Counted from the stretch's first letter, positions 54,467 through 63,786 are shown. The stretch is 64,000 nt of DNA from Ensifer sp. IC3342 (GCF_020193655.1 NZ_JADYVE010000006.1:62001-126000), one strand, 5' to 3'. The notes: generated from the sequence alone by a model not told the origin. Numbers and translations: made by a program.

Positions 54467-54487
54467 GCGCATCTTCCGAAAGGAATT

Positions 54488-55456
54488 ATGATGTCCGAGA
54501 GCCGCCCCAGAATTCTCGTGCCCGGCAAGATCAGCCAGCGCATTCTCGACCGGCTCCCGGAAATGTTCGAGACCGTGCGCATCGAACGGGCCGATGTGGA
54601 ACTGGTGACCCCGGACATGACGGACGTCGCCGGCGTGGCGGTTTCCGGCCGCCTGCCGGTGGACCTGATGGATGCGTTACCCGACCTCGAGATCATCGGC
54701 AATTTCGGCGTTGGCTATGATGGTGTCGATGTTGCCCGCGCGGCGGCAAGAGGGATTGTCGTCACCAATACGCCCGATGTCCTGACGGAAGAGGTTGCCG
54801 ACACCGCGGTCGGCCTGCTCCTCAATACGCTGCGGCGTCTGCCGCAAGCCGAGCAATGGCTGCGGCAGGGCCGCTGGGTGCGGGAAGGGGCGTTTCCTCT
54901 ATCGCCGCTCTCTCTCCGCGGACGTAAGGTCGGGCTTTTCGGGCTGGGACGGATCGGCCTTGCGATCGCCAGGAGATTGGAAGCTTTCGCTGTTCCGATC
55001 GCCTATCATACGCGCACGCCGCGCGAGGGGGTTGCCTATGCCTATCATTCAAGCCTCAAGGGCCTTGCCGAAGCCGTCGACACCATGATCGTGATCGTGC
55101 CGGGCACGCCAAGCACGCTGAAAGCTGTCAACGCCGAGATTCTTGCCGCGCTCGGCCCTGAGGGCGTGCTGATCAGTGTCGGCCGCGGCTCGACCATGGA
55201 CGAGGCTGCGCTCGTTGCCGCCCTTCAGAATGGCGTCATCGCGGGGGCGGGGCTCGATGTTTTCGAGAACGAGCCACATGTGCCGGAGGCACTGCTGTTG
55301 CTTCCGAACGTATCGCTTCTGCCGCATGTGGCTTCCGCTTCGGTGGCGACCCGCAATGCGATGTCCGATCTCGTCGTCGACAATCTGAAGGCCTGGTTTT
55401 CGACGGGAGAGGCCCTTACACCGGTTGTTGAAACGCCGTTCCGGCGCAAAGGCTGA
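54488..55456 (+). CDS. D-isomer-specific 2-hydroxyacid dehydrogenase
   Basis: 322 residues. The Rossmann motif GLFGLGRIGLAIARR (about 152-166) and the catalytic triad are intact: Arg in SVGRGSTMDE, Glu in GLDVFENEP and His in LLPHVASAS. Family members reduce glyoxylate, hydroxypyruvate or related 2-keto acids with NAD(P)H. The ATG pair at 54488/54491 follows AAAGGA. It is in one unit with the LacI-type regulator upstream. It converges on a gamma-glutamyl hydrolase gene 12 bases away. Confidence 0.92.
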   Translation: MMSESRPRILVPGKISQRILDRLPEMFETVRIERADVELVTPDMTDVAGVAVSGRLPVDLMDALPDLEIIGNFGVGYDGVDVARAAARGIVVTNTPDVLTEEVADTAVGLLLNTLRRLPQAEQWLRQGRWVREGAFPLSPLSLRGRKVGLFGLGRIGLAIARRLEAFAVPIAYHTRTPREGVAYAYHSSLKGLAEAVDTMIVIVPGTPSTLKAVNAEILAALGPEGVLISVGRGSTMDEAALVAALQNGVIAGAGLDVFENEPHVPEALLLLPNVSLLPHVASASVATRNAMSDLVVDNLKAWFSTGEALTPVVETPFRRKG

Positions 55457-55468
55457 TAGAGAGCGAGA

Positions 55469-56224
55469 TCAGGCCTTTGCCTCCCTATAGGCACGCACCG
55501 CATCGCCGAAGGCCTTGAAAAGCGAGGCCGAAGGCGCGTCGGTTTTCACCCAGTATTCCGGGTGCCATTGCACGCCGACCGCGAAGGCTTTGGCGCCGAT
55601 GACCGACACCGCCTCGATCGTCCCGTCATCGGCAACCGCTTCGATGGCCAGGCGCGGCGCGGTTGCGGCGATTGCCTGCCGGTGAAGCGAGTTGACCCTG
55701 ATGCGGCCGGCGCCGAGAACGGGCGCCAGGCAGCTTCCTTCCTTGACGATCACGTCCTGGCGAATGCCGTAGGCAAGGTCGAGTTCGGGCACGTCAGGTT
55801 TGCGATGATCCCAGACGCCGGGCTGGTCCTGAATCTCGGTCGCGAGCGTGCCGCCGAGCGCAACATTAAGCTCCTGAATGCCGCGGCAAATCGCAAACAG
55901 CGGAATGCCGCGATCAAGCGCACGACGGATCAGCGGCAGGCTGGTGGCGTCCCGGCCCGGATCGAACGGGCCGTCCGCATCCGTCGCTTGCCTTCCATAA
56001 AGTGAAGGGTGGACATTGGAGCGTGCCCCGCTGGCGAGAACGCCATCCACACGGTCGAGGATCTCGTCGATGTCGTTGCCGGTTTCGAGCGCCGGAATGA
56101 GAAACGGCATGACGCCGGCGCCTTCAACGGCTGCACGCACATATTGATGAGCGGCAACATGCCAGACGTTGCCGTCGAATTCGCGAAAATCGCAAGGGAT
56201 CGCAACGACAGGTTTCGACATCAT
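55469..56224 (-). CDS. Gamma-glutamyl-GABA hydrolase-like class I amidotransferase
   Basis: 251 residues. The class I glutamine amidotransferase/PuuD-type catalytic elements are present: Cys in LFAICRGIQELN, and His-Glu in VGVQWHPEY. The start block MSKPVVAIPCD is typical for the family (peptidase C26). PuuD removes glutamate from gamma-glutamyl-GABA in putrescine breakdown, but nearby puu genes are missing, so the substrate is uncertain. ATG at 56224 or 56221 follows CGGAG. It converges with the dehydrogenase. Confidence 0.87.
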   Translation of the reverse strand: MMSKPVVAIPCDFREFDGNVWHVAAHQYVRAAVEGAGVMPFLIPALETGNDIDEILDRVDGVLASGARSNVHPSLYGRQATDADGPFDPGRDATSLPLIRRALDRGIPLFAICRGIQELNVALGGTLATEIQDQPGVWDHRKPDVPELDLAYGIRQDVIVKEGSCLAPVLGAGRIRVNSLHRQAIAATAPRLAIEAVADDGTIEAVSVIGAKAFAVGVQWHPEYWVKTDAPSASLFKAFGDAVRAYREAKA

Positions 56225-56649
56225 CAAACTCCGTTTCTATTCGGAAAGCCTTGCAGTCAGATATCGGTTAAAGTCAACTGCGAGATTCGCTGTCGGCGAT
56301 CCGTGCGGTGACTGCGCTTATCTGGTAGGCTAGAATAAAAGCGCGGGAGGAATTAAGGGCACTTTTTCAAGGTCGGGTAACCATCTCATCCGGAAAACGG
56401 CGGTGGCGTCTGCGCCAGTTGAAGAAATGTGCAAGTCGCGGTCCGAATTTCCGGACGGAGAAATGCCTATGTGTGGTTGTAGAAATCGGCTATTATTACG
56501 AGCTTCTGCAATAATGGGTTGAATCGGTGCATGTAGCCCCAGTGCCGTTTTGCTACTATCCTGCAATTCGGCAGATCTTTCGGGGAGTTAGACGAAATCT
56601 TTCGTTAAGTCCTCGACCCTAACAATCCGGCAAACCCGGAGCTTGGTTC
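56225..56649. other. Intergenic region upstream of GGDEF/EAL gene
   Basis: About 420 bases between divergent genes and without a supported gene. Small inverted motifs include GTCCG-N6-CGGAC (about 56440) and ACGAAA-TC-TTTCGT (about 56593). It should contain the promoters of both flanking genes. Confidence 0.4.
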
Positions 56650-58959
56650 ATGATGCCCAATGAACGGGGCGCTCTTCCGACAGATGTCTACCTGTCGTCT
56701 GTGAGTTCGCTCTATGAACATCGCCGGACGCTGGTGATCGGCATGCTGTCGCACGTCGTGACCTTCCTGCTTGTCTTCCTAAAGACCTCCGATCCCTTCT
56801 ATCTGATCTGCGCCGCGACCATTGTCGTTGTTTGGGCGCTCCGCAACCTCGACATGGCTCGCTTCGACCGGCAGGACTTTTCCGGCGCCGACAATGCGAC
56901 GGTCAGAAAATGGGAGAACCGGTACATCGTCGGTGGCGTCAGCGTGACGCTGACCTGCGGCATTGCCTGCGGATATGCAATCGTCGTCAGCCAGGATTCC
57001 TTCGCGGAACTTGCTTGCATTTCGGTGACGCTGGCATCGATGATTTCGCTCGTGGGCCGCAATTACGGTTCTGAACGAGCGGTGCTTTTGTTGTCGTCGA
57101 CGGCCTGCCTGCCGATCGTAATCGGCCTCTTGGCCTTGCGAGACCCCTACATGCTCGTCCTGGCGGTGCTGATACTGCCATTCATTCTGACGACCTGGAC
57201 GATGGCGAACAATGTGCGCGCCTTCCTTTATGAGAATGTCCTCGCCGCGCGGGAAATCTCGACAATCGCCGGGCAATTCGACGCGGCGCTCAACAATATG
57301 ACGCATGGGCTCTTCATGCTCGACGGCGACCATCGCATTGTGGTCGCGAACGAACGTGCCTGCGAACTCCTCAGCCTCGACGACAAGGCCGTTCTCAAGG
57401 AGCGCCTGCTCAGCGAAGTGCTTGAACAAGCCGCCGACCGCATGGCGCTCGGCGCGGAGAAAAAGGAGAAGATTGCGCGGCAGCTCGACCTGCTGATCGA
57501 GGGTAAGCGCTCGCGCGCGCTGATTTCGACGTCGAAAGACCTCTTCCTCGAATTTTCGGCAAATCGACGCGAGAACGGCGAGATCGTATTGACCTTCGAG
57601 GATGTGACCGCTCGTGTGCAGGCAGAAAAGCAGATCCTGCAGATGGTGCGCTTCGACACGCTGACGGGCCTGCCGAGCCGGGACTATTTTGCCGAACTTA
57701 CCCACAACGCCATGGCCGCCAATGGCGGGCACGGGCGCGACGTAGGCTTTCTGCTTGTCGACGTGGCGGAATTCAAGCATGTCAACGATACGCGAGGGCA
57801 TGTCGTCGGCGACAAATTGCTTCAGACGATCGCCGAACGCCTCAAGAAACTCACCGGCGACGATGCGATCGCTGCCCGCCTGATGGGTGATGAGTTCGTG
57901 GTCTTCTTCCCCAACAAGGCAGATGCCACCGATCTGGAGGAGCGGATCCGGGCCGTGCATGCCGGTCTGCGCGGCGTTTACGTGGCTGGCGGCTTCACAT
58001 TCAACATGACCATGAGCGCCGGCTTCGTCATTGTGCCGAGTGGCGATTTCCGGTTCGAAGAGCTTCAGATCAAGGCGGACCTGGCGCTCTCGGAGACCAA
58101 GGCAAGGAACAAGGGCGGCTGCACGGCCTTCGAAGGCGAGATGGACGCCCGCTATCTCGATCGCCAGAAGCTCAAGAGCGATCTGCGCGAAGCGCTCAAC
58201 GCGAATGGTCTGAGCCTGTCCTATCAGCCGATGTTCACGCCGGATGGATCGCGGATCGAATGTTGCGAGGCTTTGGCGCGCTGGACACATCCGGAGCGCG
58301 GGCCCGTCCCGCCGAACGTGTTCATCCAGCTTGCCGAAGAAATGGGGGTCGTCACCGATATTACGCGCTTTGTTCTACGGCAGGCATGCAGGGACTGCAC
58401 GAACTGGCCGGCGGACATGTCGGTATCGGTCAATCTCTCGGTCCTCGATCTTAGGGGCGACGAAATCGTCTCGATGGTCACCGAGGCGCTCAGGGAGACG
58501 GGGCTGGATCCGGCGCGTCTGCACCTCGAAGTGACGGAAAGCTGCCTGATGGATGAGCCGGCCAAGGTTCAAGGCATCCTCAGCGACCTGCATGGGCGCG
58601 GCATAACCATCGCCATAGACGATTTCGGCACCGGTTATTCGAGCCTCAGCTATCTCGATACGCTGCCTGCCGGCATCATCAAGATCGACCGGTCTTTCGT
58701 TCGCAACATTCGCGAGGACGCACGACGCTTCAAGCTGTTGCGGGGCACAGTCAATCTTGCGCGTGCGCTTGGCCTGAAGACGGTCATCGAAGGGGTAGAG
58801 ACCGCGGACCAGCTCCAGCTTATCAACGAATTCAACTGCGCCGATCTGATACAGGGTTTTGTCTTCGCGGCGCCGATGCCGGCCTCTGCGATCAACGCCT
58901 TGTTCAAGCAAGGTGCACGGAAACGATCCACCAAGTCGTCCAGCCAGCGCATCGCCTGA
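56650..58959 (+). CDS. Membrane PAS-GGDEF-EAL protein with altered GGDEF motif
   Basis: 769 residues. About six helices occupy 27-182, forming a membrane sensor without a large loop; a PAS-like domain is at about 210-325, the GGDEF domain at 330-490 and EAL at 510-750. The signature reads MGDEF (412-416), with Met in place of the first Gly, and the usual second acidic residue of the D-x-D-x-FK motif is Ala (DVAEFK, 371). No RxxD inhibitory site is seen. EAL (540-542), DDFGTGYSS and EGVE are intact, so phosphodiesterase activity is likelier than cyclase. It precedes the FeeM-like gene by about 220 bases. Confidence 0.9.
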   Translation: MMPNERGALPTDVYLSSVSSLYEHRRTLVIGMLSHVVTFLLVFLKTSDPFYLICAATIVVVWALRNLDMARFDRQDFSGADNATVRKWENRYIVGGVSVTLTCGIACGYAIVVSQDSFAELACISVTLASMISLVGRNYGSERAVLLLSSTACLPIVIGLLALRDPYMLVLAVLILPFILTTWTMANNVRAFLYENVLAAREISTIAGQFDAALNNMTHGLFMLDGDHRIVVANERACELLSLDDKAVLKERLLSEVLEQAADRMALGAEKKEKIARQLDLLIEGKRSRALISTSKDLFLEFSANRRENGEIVLTFEDVTARVQAEKQILQMVRFDTLTGLPSRDYFAELTHNAMAANGGHGRDVGFLLVDVAEFKHVNDTRGHVVGDKLLQTIAERLKKLTGDDAIAARLMGDEFVVFFPNKADATDLEERIRAVHAGLRGVYVAGGFTFNMTMSAGFVIVPSGDFRFEELQIKADLALSETKARNKGGCTAFEGEMDARYLDRQKLKSDLREALNANGLSLSYQPMFTPDGSRIECCEALARWTHPERGPVPPNVFIQLAEEMGVVTDITRFVLRQACRDCTNWPADMSVSVNLSVLDLRGDEIVSMVTEALRETGLDPARLHLEVTESCLMDEPAKVQGILSDLHGRGITIAIDDFGTGYSSLSYLDTLPAGIIKIDRSFVRNIREDARRFKLLRGTVNLARALGLKTVIEGVETADQLQLINEFNCADLIQGFVFAAPMPASAINALFKQGARKRSTKSSSQRIA

Positions 58960-59066
58960 CGTCTCGCCTTGCCTGGCAGCGCCACGCGTCTTTTCCCGCC
59001 GTTCCGCTCCCGCATCAGGCTTTCACCCATATACGGCGAACTCAACATCCGGATTCACCATAAAAC

Positions 59067-59081
59067 TTAACCTCTTGTTAA
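59067..59081. promoter_or_regulatory. CtrA-type box 1
   Basis: TTAACCTCTTGTTAA: exact TTAA-N7-TTAA. CtrA of alphaproteobacteria binds this arrangement. It is the first of three boxes before the FeeM-like gene. Confidence 0.75.
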
Positions 59082-59083
59082 GG

Positions 59084-59098
59084 TTAACAAAAGGTTAA
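59084..59098. promoter_or_regulatory. CtrA-type box 2
   Basis: TTAACAAAAGGTTAA: exact TTAA-N7-TTAA, starting 2 bases after box 1. Confidence 0.75.
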
Positions 59099-59147
59099 GT
59101 GCAGTCTGTATCATTTTGTGGTTGCCAGCTCGTCAGCCGTCAATAGG

Positions 59148-59162
59148 TTAACCCTTTGTTAA
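59148..59162. promoter_or_regulatory. CtrA-type box 3
   Basis: TTAACCCTTTGTTAA: exact TTAA-N7-TTAA, ending 16 bases before the start codon and next to the GGGGG ribosome site. A protein bound here would lie close to or over the transcription start. Confidence 0.75.
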
Positions 59163-59178
59163 CTATGGGGGTCGACTT

Positions 59179-59955
59179 ATGGGTGCTGATGAGCGCCAGG
59201 CGGAGCCTGGAACTTTTTCCGAGAAGCTGATGCAACTGCTCGACCGCGTCGAATACAGGCGCGTTGAAACCGGCGAAGACATGGAAGACATCGCGCGGCT
59301 CAGGTTCAAGGCCTACAAGGCCGTCAACCTGATGGAGCTGACGGGATCGACGCTGATAGACGACCTCGACTTCGACAGTCATGCCTATGTCTTCGGGATC
59401 TATCTCGACGAGAACCTGGTGAGTACGGTGCGTGTCCACCATGTGACGCCGGACCATCGCGCAAGCACGTCCGGAATCATTTTCGGTCCGGAGATCGATA
59501 CCTTTCTCGACGCGGGCATGGTGCTGATTGATCCCGGCAGGCTCGCCGTAGATCCCGAGGTGATCGGCGACGAGATGCGGGCGCTGCCCTATCTGACGCT
59601 CAGACCGGTTGCCATGGCTTGTGAATATTTTTCCGCCGACCGCTGCCTGACAGCCTGCCGGCCGCGCCATACGGCTTTCTACAAGCGCATCTTTGCCTCG
59701 GAGACGGTCGTGGCGTGCCGGGAAAATCTCGGTGTCTACAATGCCGACGGCGCCCTCCTAGTCGCGCGCGTCCGCGGCCAGCGGCCCTCGATCCTCGATC
59801 GCTATCCGATTTTCGACTCCGAGCCGTTCGAGCGCCGGATGATGTTTGCGGACCGCAACGAAGTGCCGTTCGCGCCGCTGACGATCCTGCCCACCGCGCG
59901 AATTGCGCAGGGCAGCTCCGGTCGCGCCTACTCTCGTGCATCCGCGAGCGGCTGA
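59179..59955 (+). CDS. FeeM-like N-acyl amino acid synthase/acyltransferase-fold protein
   Basis: 258 residues. The N-terminal half (about 25-190) has a GNAT/autoinducer-synthase-like layout: YRRVETGEDMEDIARLRFKAYKA, then VFGIYLDENLVSTVRVHHV, similar to N-acyl amino acid synthases (FeeM) and acyl-homoserine-lactone synthases. The segment LVSTVRVH fits the cofactor strand. The C-terminal part is rich in Arg and probably less ordered. It is the only gene here with three exact CtrA boxes and a GGGGG ribosome site, so cell-cycle control is inferred. Product and substrate are unknown. Confidence 0.75.
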   Translation: MGADERQAEPGTFSEKLMQLLDRVEYRRVETGEDMEDIARLRFKAYKAVNLMELTGSTLIDDLDFDSHAYVFGIYLDENLVSTVRVHHVTPDHRASTSGIIFGPEIDTFLDAGMVLIDPGRLAVDPEVIGDEMRALPYLTLRPVAMACEYFSADRCLTACRPRHTAFYKRIFASETVVACRENLGVYNADGALLVARVRGQRPSILDRYPIFDSEPFERRMMFADRNEVPFAPLTILPTARIAQGSSGRAYSRASASG

Positions 59956-60061
59956 CTGCTGCATGTTTCCTTAAATCGTACCGATTTCAAGGATAAAACA
60001 TGCAGCAATTTAAGATGCTACAGCGTCCCTTGCCCGTCTGATCAAGCGCGCGGCGCTGTAG
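59956..60061. repeat. RIME-type two-palindrome repeat
   Basis: CTGCATGTTTCCTTAAATCG, then CGATTTCAAGGATAAAACATG, GCTACAGCGTCCCTTGCCCG and GCGCGCGGCGCTGTAG. It is the fullest copy next to the one at 18361, and starts right at the stop codon of the FeeM-like gene. Confidence 0.75.
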
Positions 60062-60277
60062 ATGTGTCGGCCGTGGCCAACGGAAGAGCGCAAACAGGAT
60101 ATCGTTTATGCCGCAGTCCTCGCGGGCGAGTTTTCGTTGCGCATGGCTTGCGCATTGTGTATGCGGAGCTAAAGGACTGTCTGCTCACCCGCTTGGCAGG
60201 CGGTTCCGTTCGTGGATCAAGGTTGAAAGGCGGACGTGGCCATCGGCCGCGCCGCAGCATTCTGGGAGAATTGGACG

Positions 60278-60502
60278 ATGGCAGAGCATCATTCGGGACC
60301 GGTCGAAACGGGCGCTCCGATGGACTATTCCGAGCATGAGAAGACCTACAACCTCTTCCTGAACGCGACGAAATTCGGCACGCTGTTTTGCGCCACGATG
60401 CTGATTGCGATGGCCGCAGCCTTTTTCACAACGATGGGCTTCTTCAGCTCGCTCGTGCTGCTGATCATCCTCAACGTGGTCGGTTTTCTTCTTCTTCGCT
60501 AA
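60278..60502 (+). CDS. aa3-type cytochrome c oxidase subunit IV
   Basis: 74 residues from ATG behind GGGAGA. A short charged N-terminus with MDYSEHEKTYNLFLNATKF (the conserved block of the bacterial aa3 oxidase subunit IV family) is followed by two closely spaced helices (about 33-73). It associates with the inner-membrane cytochrome aa3 oxidase; the catalytic subunits are not in this window. The longer frame from 60236 is not needed. It is directly upstream of the transhydrogenase genes and separated from them by a hairpin (60531). Confidence 0.85.
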   Translation: MAEHHSGPVETGAPMDYSEHEKTYNLFLNATKFGTLFCATMLIAMAAAFFTTMGFFSSLVLLIILNVVGFLLLR

Positions 60503-60530
60503 CCGGCTTCTCTGACCTTTCTCGCTGGAT

Positions 60531-60552
60531 GCGGGGCAGGAGGGTGCCCCGC
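60531..60552 (+). terminator. Hairpin between oxidase subunit IV and pntAA
   Basis: GCGGGGCA (60531-60538), 6-base loop, TGCCCCGC (60545-60552), then CTTTGG. A perfect 8-bp stem 29 bases after the stop codon. Confidence 0.65.
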
Positions 60553-60743
60553 CTTTGGCCGTCGGACGCAATCCGGCTTTACCTCACCGCGTGAGGAACG
60601 TTTTCGACGGCGGGCGGCGCCTGCCTTCGACGGAAGAGTGCCTGTCACCATGGATGCGGCCCCCCATAAGGGCGGTCGCTCCAGCAGTCGAACAAGATGC
60701 TCGCGGTCCGCTTCGGCTCGACTGTGAGTCGGGAGGGGGACTT

Positions 60744-61892
60744 GTGAGCGAGATAGTCTTTATCGCGAAGGAAACGGATGCGCATGAAGGGCGCGTCGCG
60801 GGTTCGGTCGAAAGCGTCAAGAAATTGAAGTCGCTGGGCTTCGACGTCGTCGTCGAAGCGGGCGCGGGCCTCAGGTCGCGCATCCTCGATCCGGAATACG
60901 AGAAGGCCGGCGCCCGCATCGGCTCGTCGGCGGATGCCAAGGGCGCGGACGTGATCCTCAAGGTGCGGCGGCCGACCAGCGCCGAGATCGCGACCTACAA
61001 GTCCGGCGCGATCGTCATCGCCATCATGGATCCCTATGGCAACGACAGTGCGATCGCGGCGATGGCTGAGGCGGGGCTCACCGCCTTCGCGATGGAACTG
61101 ATGCCCCGCATCACCCGGGCGCAGTCGATGGACGTGCTTTCCTCCCAGGCGAACCTTGCCGGCTACCAGGCGGTGGTCGATGCGGCCTACGAATACGACC
61201 GGGCGTTGCCGATGATGATGACGGCGGCCGGCACGGTGCCGGCGGCGAAGGTTTTTGTCATGGGCGCAGGCGTCGCCGGACTCCAGGCGATCGCGACCGC
61301 GCGGCGTCTCGGCGCAGTCGTCTCAGCCACCGACGTCCGCCCCGCGGCCAAGGAGCAGGTCGCCTCGCTCGGCGCCAAGTTCATCGCCGTCGAGGACGAA
61401 GAGTTCAAGGCGGCCGAAACCGCCGGCGGCTATGCCAAGGAAATGTCGAAGGACTACCAGGTCAAGCAGGCCGCACTCGTCGCAGAACACATCGCCAAGC
61501 AGGACATCGTCATAACCACGGCTTTGATCCCGGGCCGTCCGGCGCCGCGGCTCGTGACCCGCGAGATGCTTGATTCCATGAAGCCCGGCTCGGTCGTTGT
61601 CGACCTCGCCGTCGAGCGCGGCGGCAATGTCGAGGGCGCGGAAGCCGGAAAGGTTGTCGAGGTCGGCGGCATCAAGGTCATCGGCCACCTGAACGTGCCG
61701 GGCCGCATCGCCGCTTCCGCATCGCTGCTCTATGCCAAGAACCTCGTCACCTTCCTCGAGACGATGGTCCCGAAAGAGACGAAGGCACTGGCGGTCAACA
61801 TGGAGGACGAGCTCGTCAAGGCGACGGCGCTGACCCACGGCGGCGCCGTGATGCATCCAGCCTTCGGCGGCGCGAAAGAGGGGGACAAGTAA
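60744..61892 (+). CDS. pntAA: NAD(P) transhydrogenase alpha subunit part 1
   Basis: 382 residues from GTG at 60744, chosen because GGGAGGGGGA lies 4-13 bases upstream; the frame is open to 60555. This is the soluble NAD(H)-binding domain I ([20 protein letters not shown] at the start, [16 protein letters not shown] and [19 protein letters not shown], the dinucleotide motif). With PntAB and PntB it uses the proton gradient to reduce NADP+ with NADH in the inner membrane. It overlaps pntAB by one base. Confidence 0.94.
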   Translation: MSEIVFIAKETDAHEGRVAGSVESVKKLKSLGFDVVVEAGAGLRSRILDPEYEKAGARIGSSADAKGADVILKVRRPTSAEIATYKSGAIVIAIMDPYGNDSAIAAMAEAGLTAFAMELMPRITRAQSMDVLSSQANLAGYQAVVDAAYEYDRALPMMMTAAGTVPAAKVFVMGAGVAGLQAIATARRLGAVVSATDVRPAAKEQVASLGAKFIAVEDEEFKAAETAGGYAKEMSKDYQVKQAALVAEHIAKQDIVITTALIPGRPAPRLVTREMLDSMKPGSVVVDLAVERGGNVEGAEAGKVVEVGGIKVIGHLNVPGRIAASASLLYAKNLVTFLETMVPKETKALAVNMEDELVKATALTHGGAVMHPAFGGAKEGDK

Positions 61893-62302
61893 TGGCGAAC
61901 GAACTTCTCGACAAGGCATTGGCCGATCTCGACCGGGCGGTCGAAGCAGTCAGGACCGCGGCCGAATATGTGCCGGATGCGGCCGGCGCGGTGGCACACG
62001 GCGCCACCGGCGGCGCGATCGATCCCTTCGTCTTCCGCCTGGCAATCTTCGTGCTGGCGATCTTCGTCGGCTATTACGTCGTGTGGTCGGTGACGCCGGC
62101 CCTGCACACGCCGCTGATGGCGGTGACCAATGCGATCTCGTCGGTGATCGTCGTCGGCGCCCTGCTGGCGGTCGGCATCTCGGCCTCGGGGCTTGCCACC
62201 GGCTTCGGCTTCGTGGCGCTGATGCTTGCCTCGGTCAACATCTTCGGGGGCTTCCTGGTCACCCAGCGTATGCTCGCCATGTACAAGAAAAAAGACAAGT
62301 GA
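61892..62302 (+). CDS. pntAB: NAD(P) transhydrogenase alpha subunit part 2
   Basis: 136 residues carrying the alpha-subunit membrane segments as a separate protein, as usual in alphaproteobacteria. An N-terminal helix ([21 protein letters not shown]) is followed by [20 protein letters not shown] and two further helices, with the block [19 protein letters not shown] typical of the family. It starts on the last base of the pntAA stop and ends 9 bases before pntB, so the operon is tightly coupled. Confidence 0.93.
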   Translation: MANELLDKALADLDRAVEAVRTAAEYVPDAAGAVAHGATGGAIDPFVFRLAIFVLAIFVGYYVVWSVTPALHTPLMAVTNAISSVIVVGALLAVGISASGLATGFGFVALMLASVNIFGGFLVTQRMLAMYKKKDK

Positions 62303-62311
62303 GGCCGGCCG

Positions 62312-63712
62312 ATGAACGCTAACTTCGCAGCCTTCCTCTATCTCGTCTCCGGCGTCCTGTTCATCATGGCGCTGCGCGGCCTGTCGCATCCGACCACCAG
62401 CCGCCGGGGCAATGCCTACGGCATGATCGGCATGGGCATTGCCATCGCCACGACGCTGTTCCTCGCCATGCCCTCGATCGGCGGTTTCCTTCTGATCGTG
62501 ATAGGCCTTGCGCTCGGCGGTGGCACCGGCGCCTATATCGCCAAGCGCATCCCGATGACGGCGATGCCGCAGCTCGTCGCCGGCTTCCATTCGCTCGTCG
62601 GCCTTGCCGCGGTGCTGGTCGCCGCCGGCGCACTCTATGCGCCGTCCTCCTTCGGCATCGGCGAAATCGGCGCGATCCACGCCCAGGCACTCGTCGAAAT
62701 GGCGCTCGGTGTCGCCATCGGCGCGATCACCTTCACCGGCTCGGTCATCGCCTTCCTGAAACTCGACGGCCGCATGTCCGGCAAACCGATCCTTCTGCCC
62801 TATCGCCATGCGATCAACCTCGCGCTGGTCGCGCTCGTCGTCTTCTTCATCGTCGGGCTGGCGCTGACCGAAAGCCATTTCGACTTCTGGGCGATCGTTC
62901 TTCTGTCGCTCGTCTTCGGCGTCCTGATCATCATCCCGATCGGCGGCGCCGATATGCCGGTCGTCGTCTCGATGCTCAACTCCTATTCCGGCTGGGCGGC
63001 CGCCGGCATCGGCTTCACGCTCGGCAACCTGGCGCTGATCATCACCGGCGCGTTGGTCGGCTCGTCGGGTGCGATCCTCTCCTACATCATGTGCAAGGGC
63101 ATGAACCGCTCGTTCATCTCGGTGATCCTTGGCGGCTTCGGCGGCGAGACGGCGGCTGCCGGCGGCGACGACGGCATCCAGCGCACCGTCAAGCAGGGCT
63201 CGGCCGACGACGCCGCCTTCCTGATGCAGAACGCTTCGAAGGTGATCATCGTGCCGGGCTACGGCATGGCAGTGGCGCAGGCGCAGCATGCGCTGCGCGA
63301 GCTCGCCGACAAGCTCAAGGAGAATGGCGTCGAGGTCAAATACGCCATCCATCCGGTCGCCGGCCGCATGCCCGGTCACATGAACGTGCTGCTTGCCGAG
63401 GCAAACGTGCCCTATGACGAGGTGTTCGAACTCGAGGACATCAACTCGGAATTCGCGCAAGCCGACGTCGCCTATGTCATCGGCGCCAACGACGTCACCA
63501 ACCCGGCGGCGCGCGACGACAAGACCTCGCCGATCTACGGCATGCCGATCCTCGACGTCGACAAGGCCAAGACCTGCCTGTTCGTCAAGCGCTCGCTCGG
63601 CTCCGGCTATGCCGGCATCGACAACACGCTGTTCTACAAGGACGGCACAATGATGCTGCTCGGCGACGCCAAGAAGGTCACCGAGGAAATCGTCAAGGCG
63701 ATCAATCACTAA
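62312..63712 (+). CDS. pntB: NAD(P) transhydrogenase beta subunit
   Basis: 466 residues. The first half has about nine helices (membrane domain II; LVAGFHSLVGLAAVLVAAG), the second half is NADP-binding domain III with VPGYGMAVAQAQHALREL, HPVAGRMPGHMNVLLAEA and GANDVTNPAARDD. Both proton-channel and nucleotide-binding parts look intact and full length. Last gene of the pnt operon; followed at 63787 by a strong terminator. Confidence 0.95.
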   Translation: MNANFAAFLYLVSGVLFIMALRGLSHPTTSRRGNAYGMIGMGIAIATTLFLAMPSIGGFLLIVIGLALGGGTGAYIAKRIPMTAMPQLVAGFHSLVGLAAVLVAAGALYAPSSFGIGEIGAIHAQALVEMALGVAIGAITFTGSVIAFLKLDGRMSGKPILLPYRHAINLALVALVVFFIVGLALTESHFDFWAIVLLSLVFGVLIIIPIGGADMPVVVSMLNSYSGWAAAGIGFTLGNLALIITGALVGSSGAILSYIMCKGMNRSFISVILGGFGGETAAAGGDDGIQRTVKQGSADDAAFLMQNASKVIIVPGYGMAVAQAQHALRELADKLKENGVEVKYAIHPVAGRMPGHMNVLLAEANVPYDEVFELEDINSEFAQADVAYVIGANDVTNPAARDDKTSPIYGMPILDVDKAKTCLFVKRSLGSGYAGIDNTLFYKDGTMMLLGDAKKVTEEIVKAINH

Positions 63713-63786
63713 GCGGGATGAGAAAAGTGCGCGCGGCTTTCCGTCCGCATCCCGCCTATTAGGATCAATCGGTACAATTCAGATGG

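Noticed and set aside
61730..63709. 659-residue open frame opposite pntB/pntAB
   Set aside because: Antisense shadow of three clearly coding genes; composition is dominated by Arg, Asp, Gly and His.
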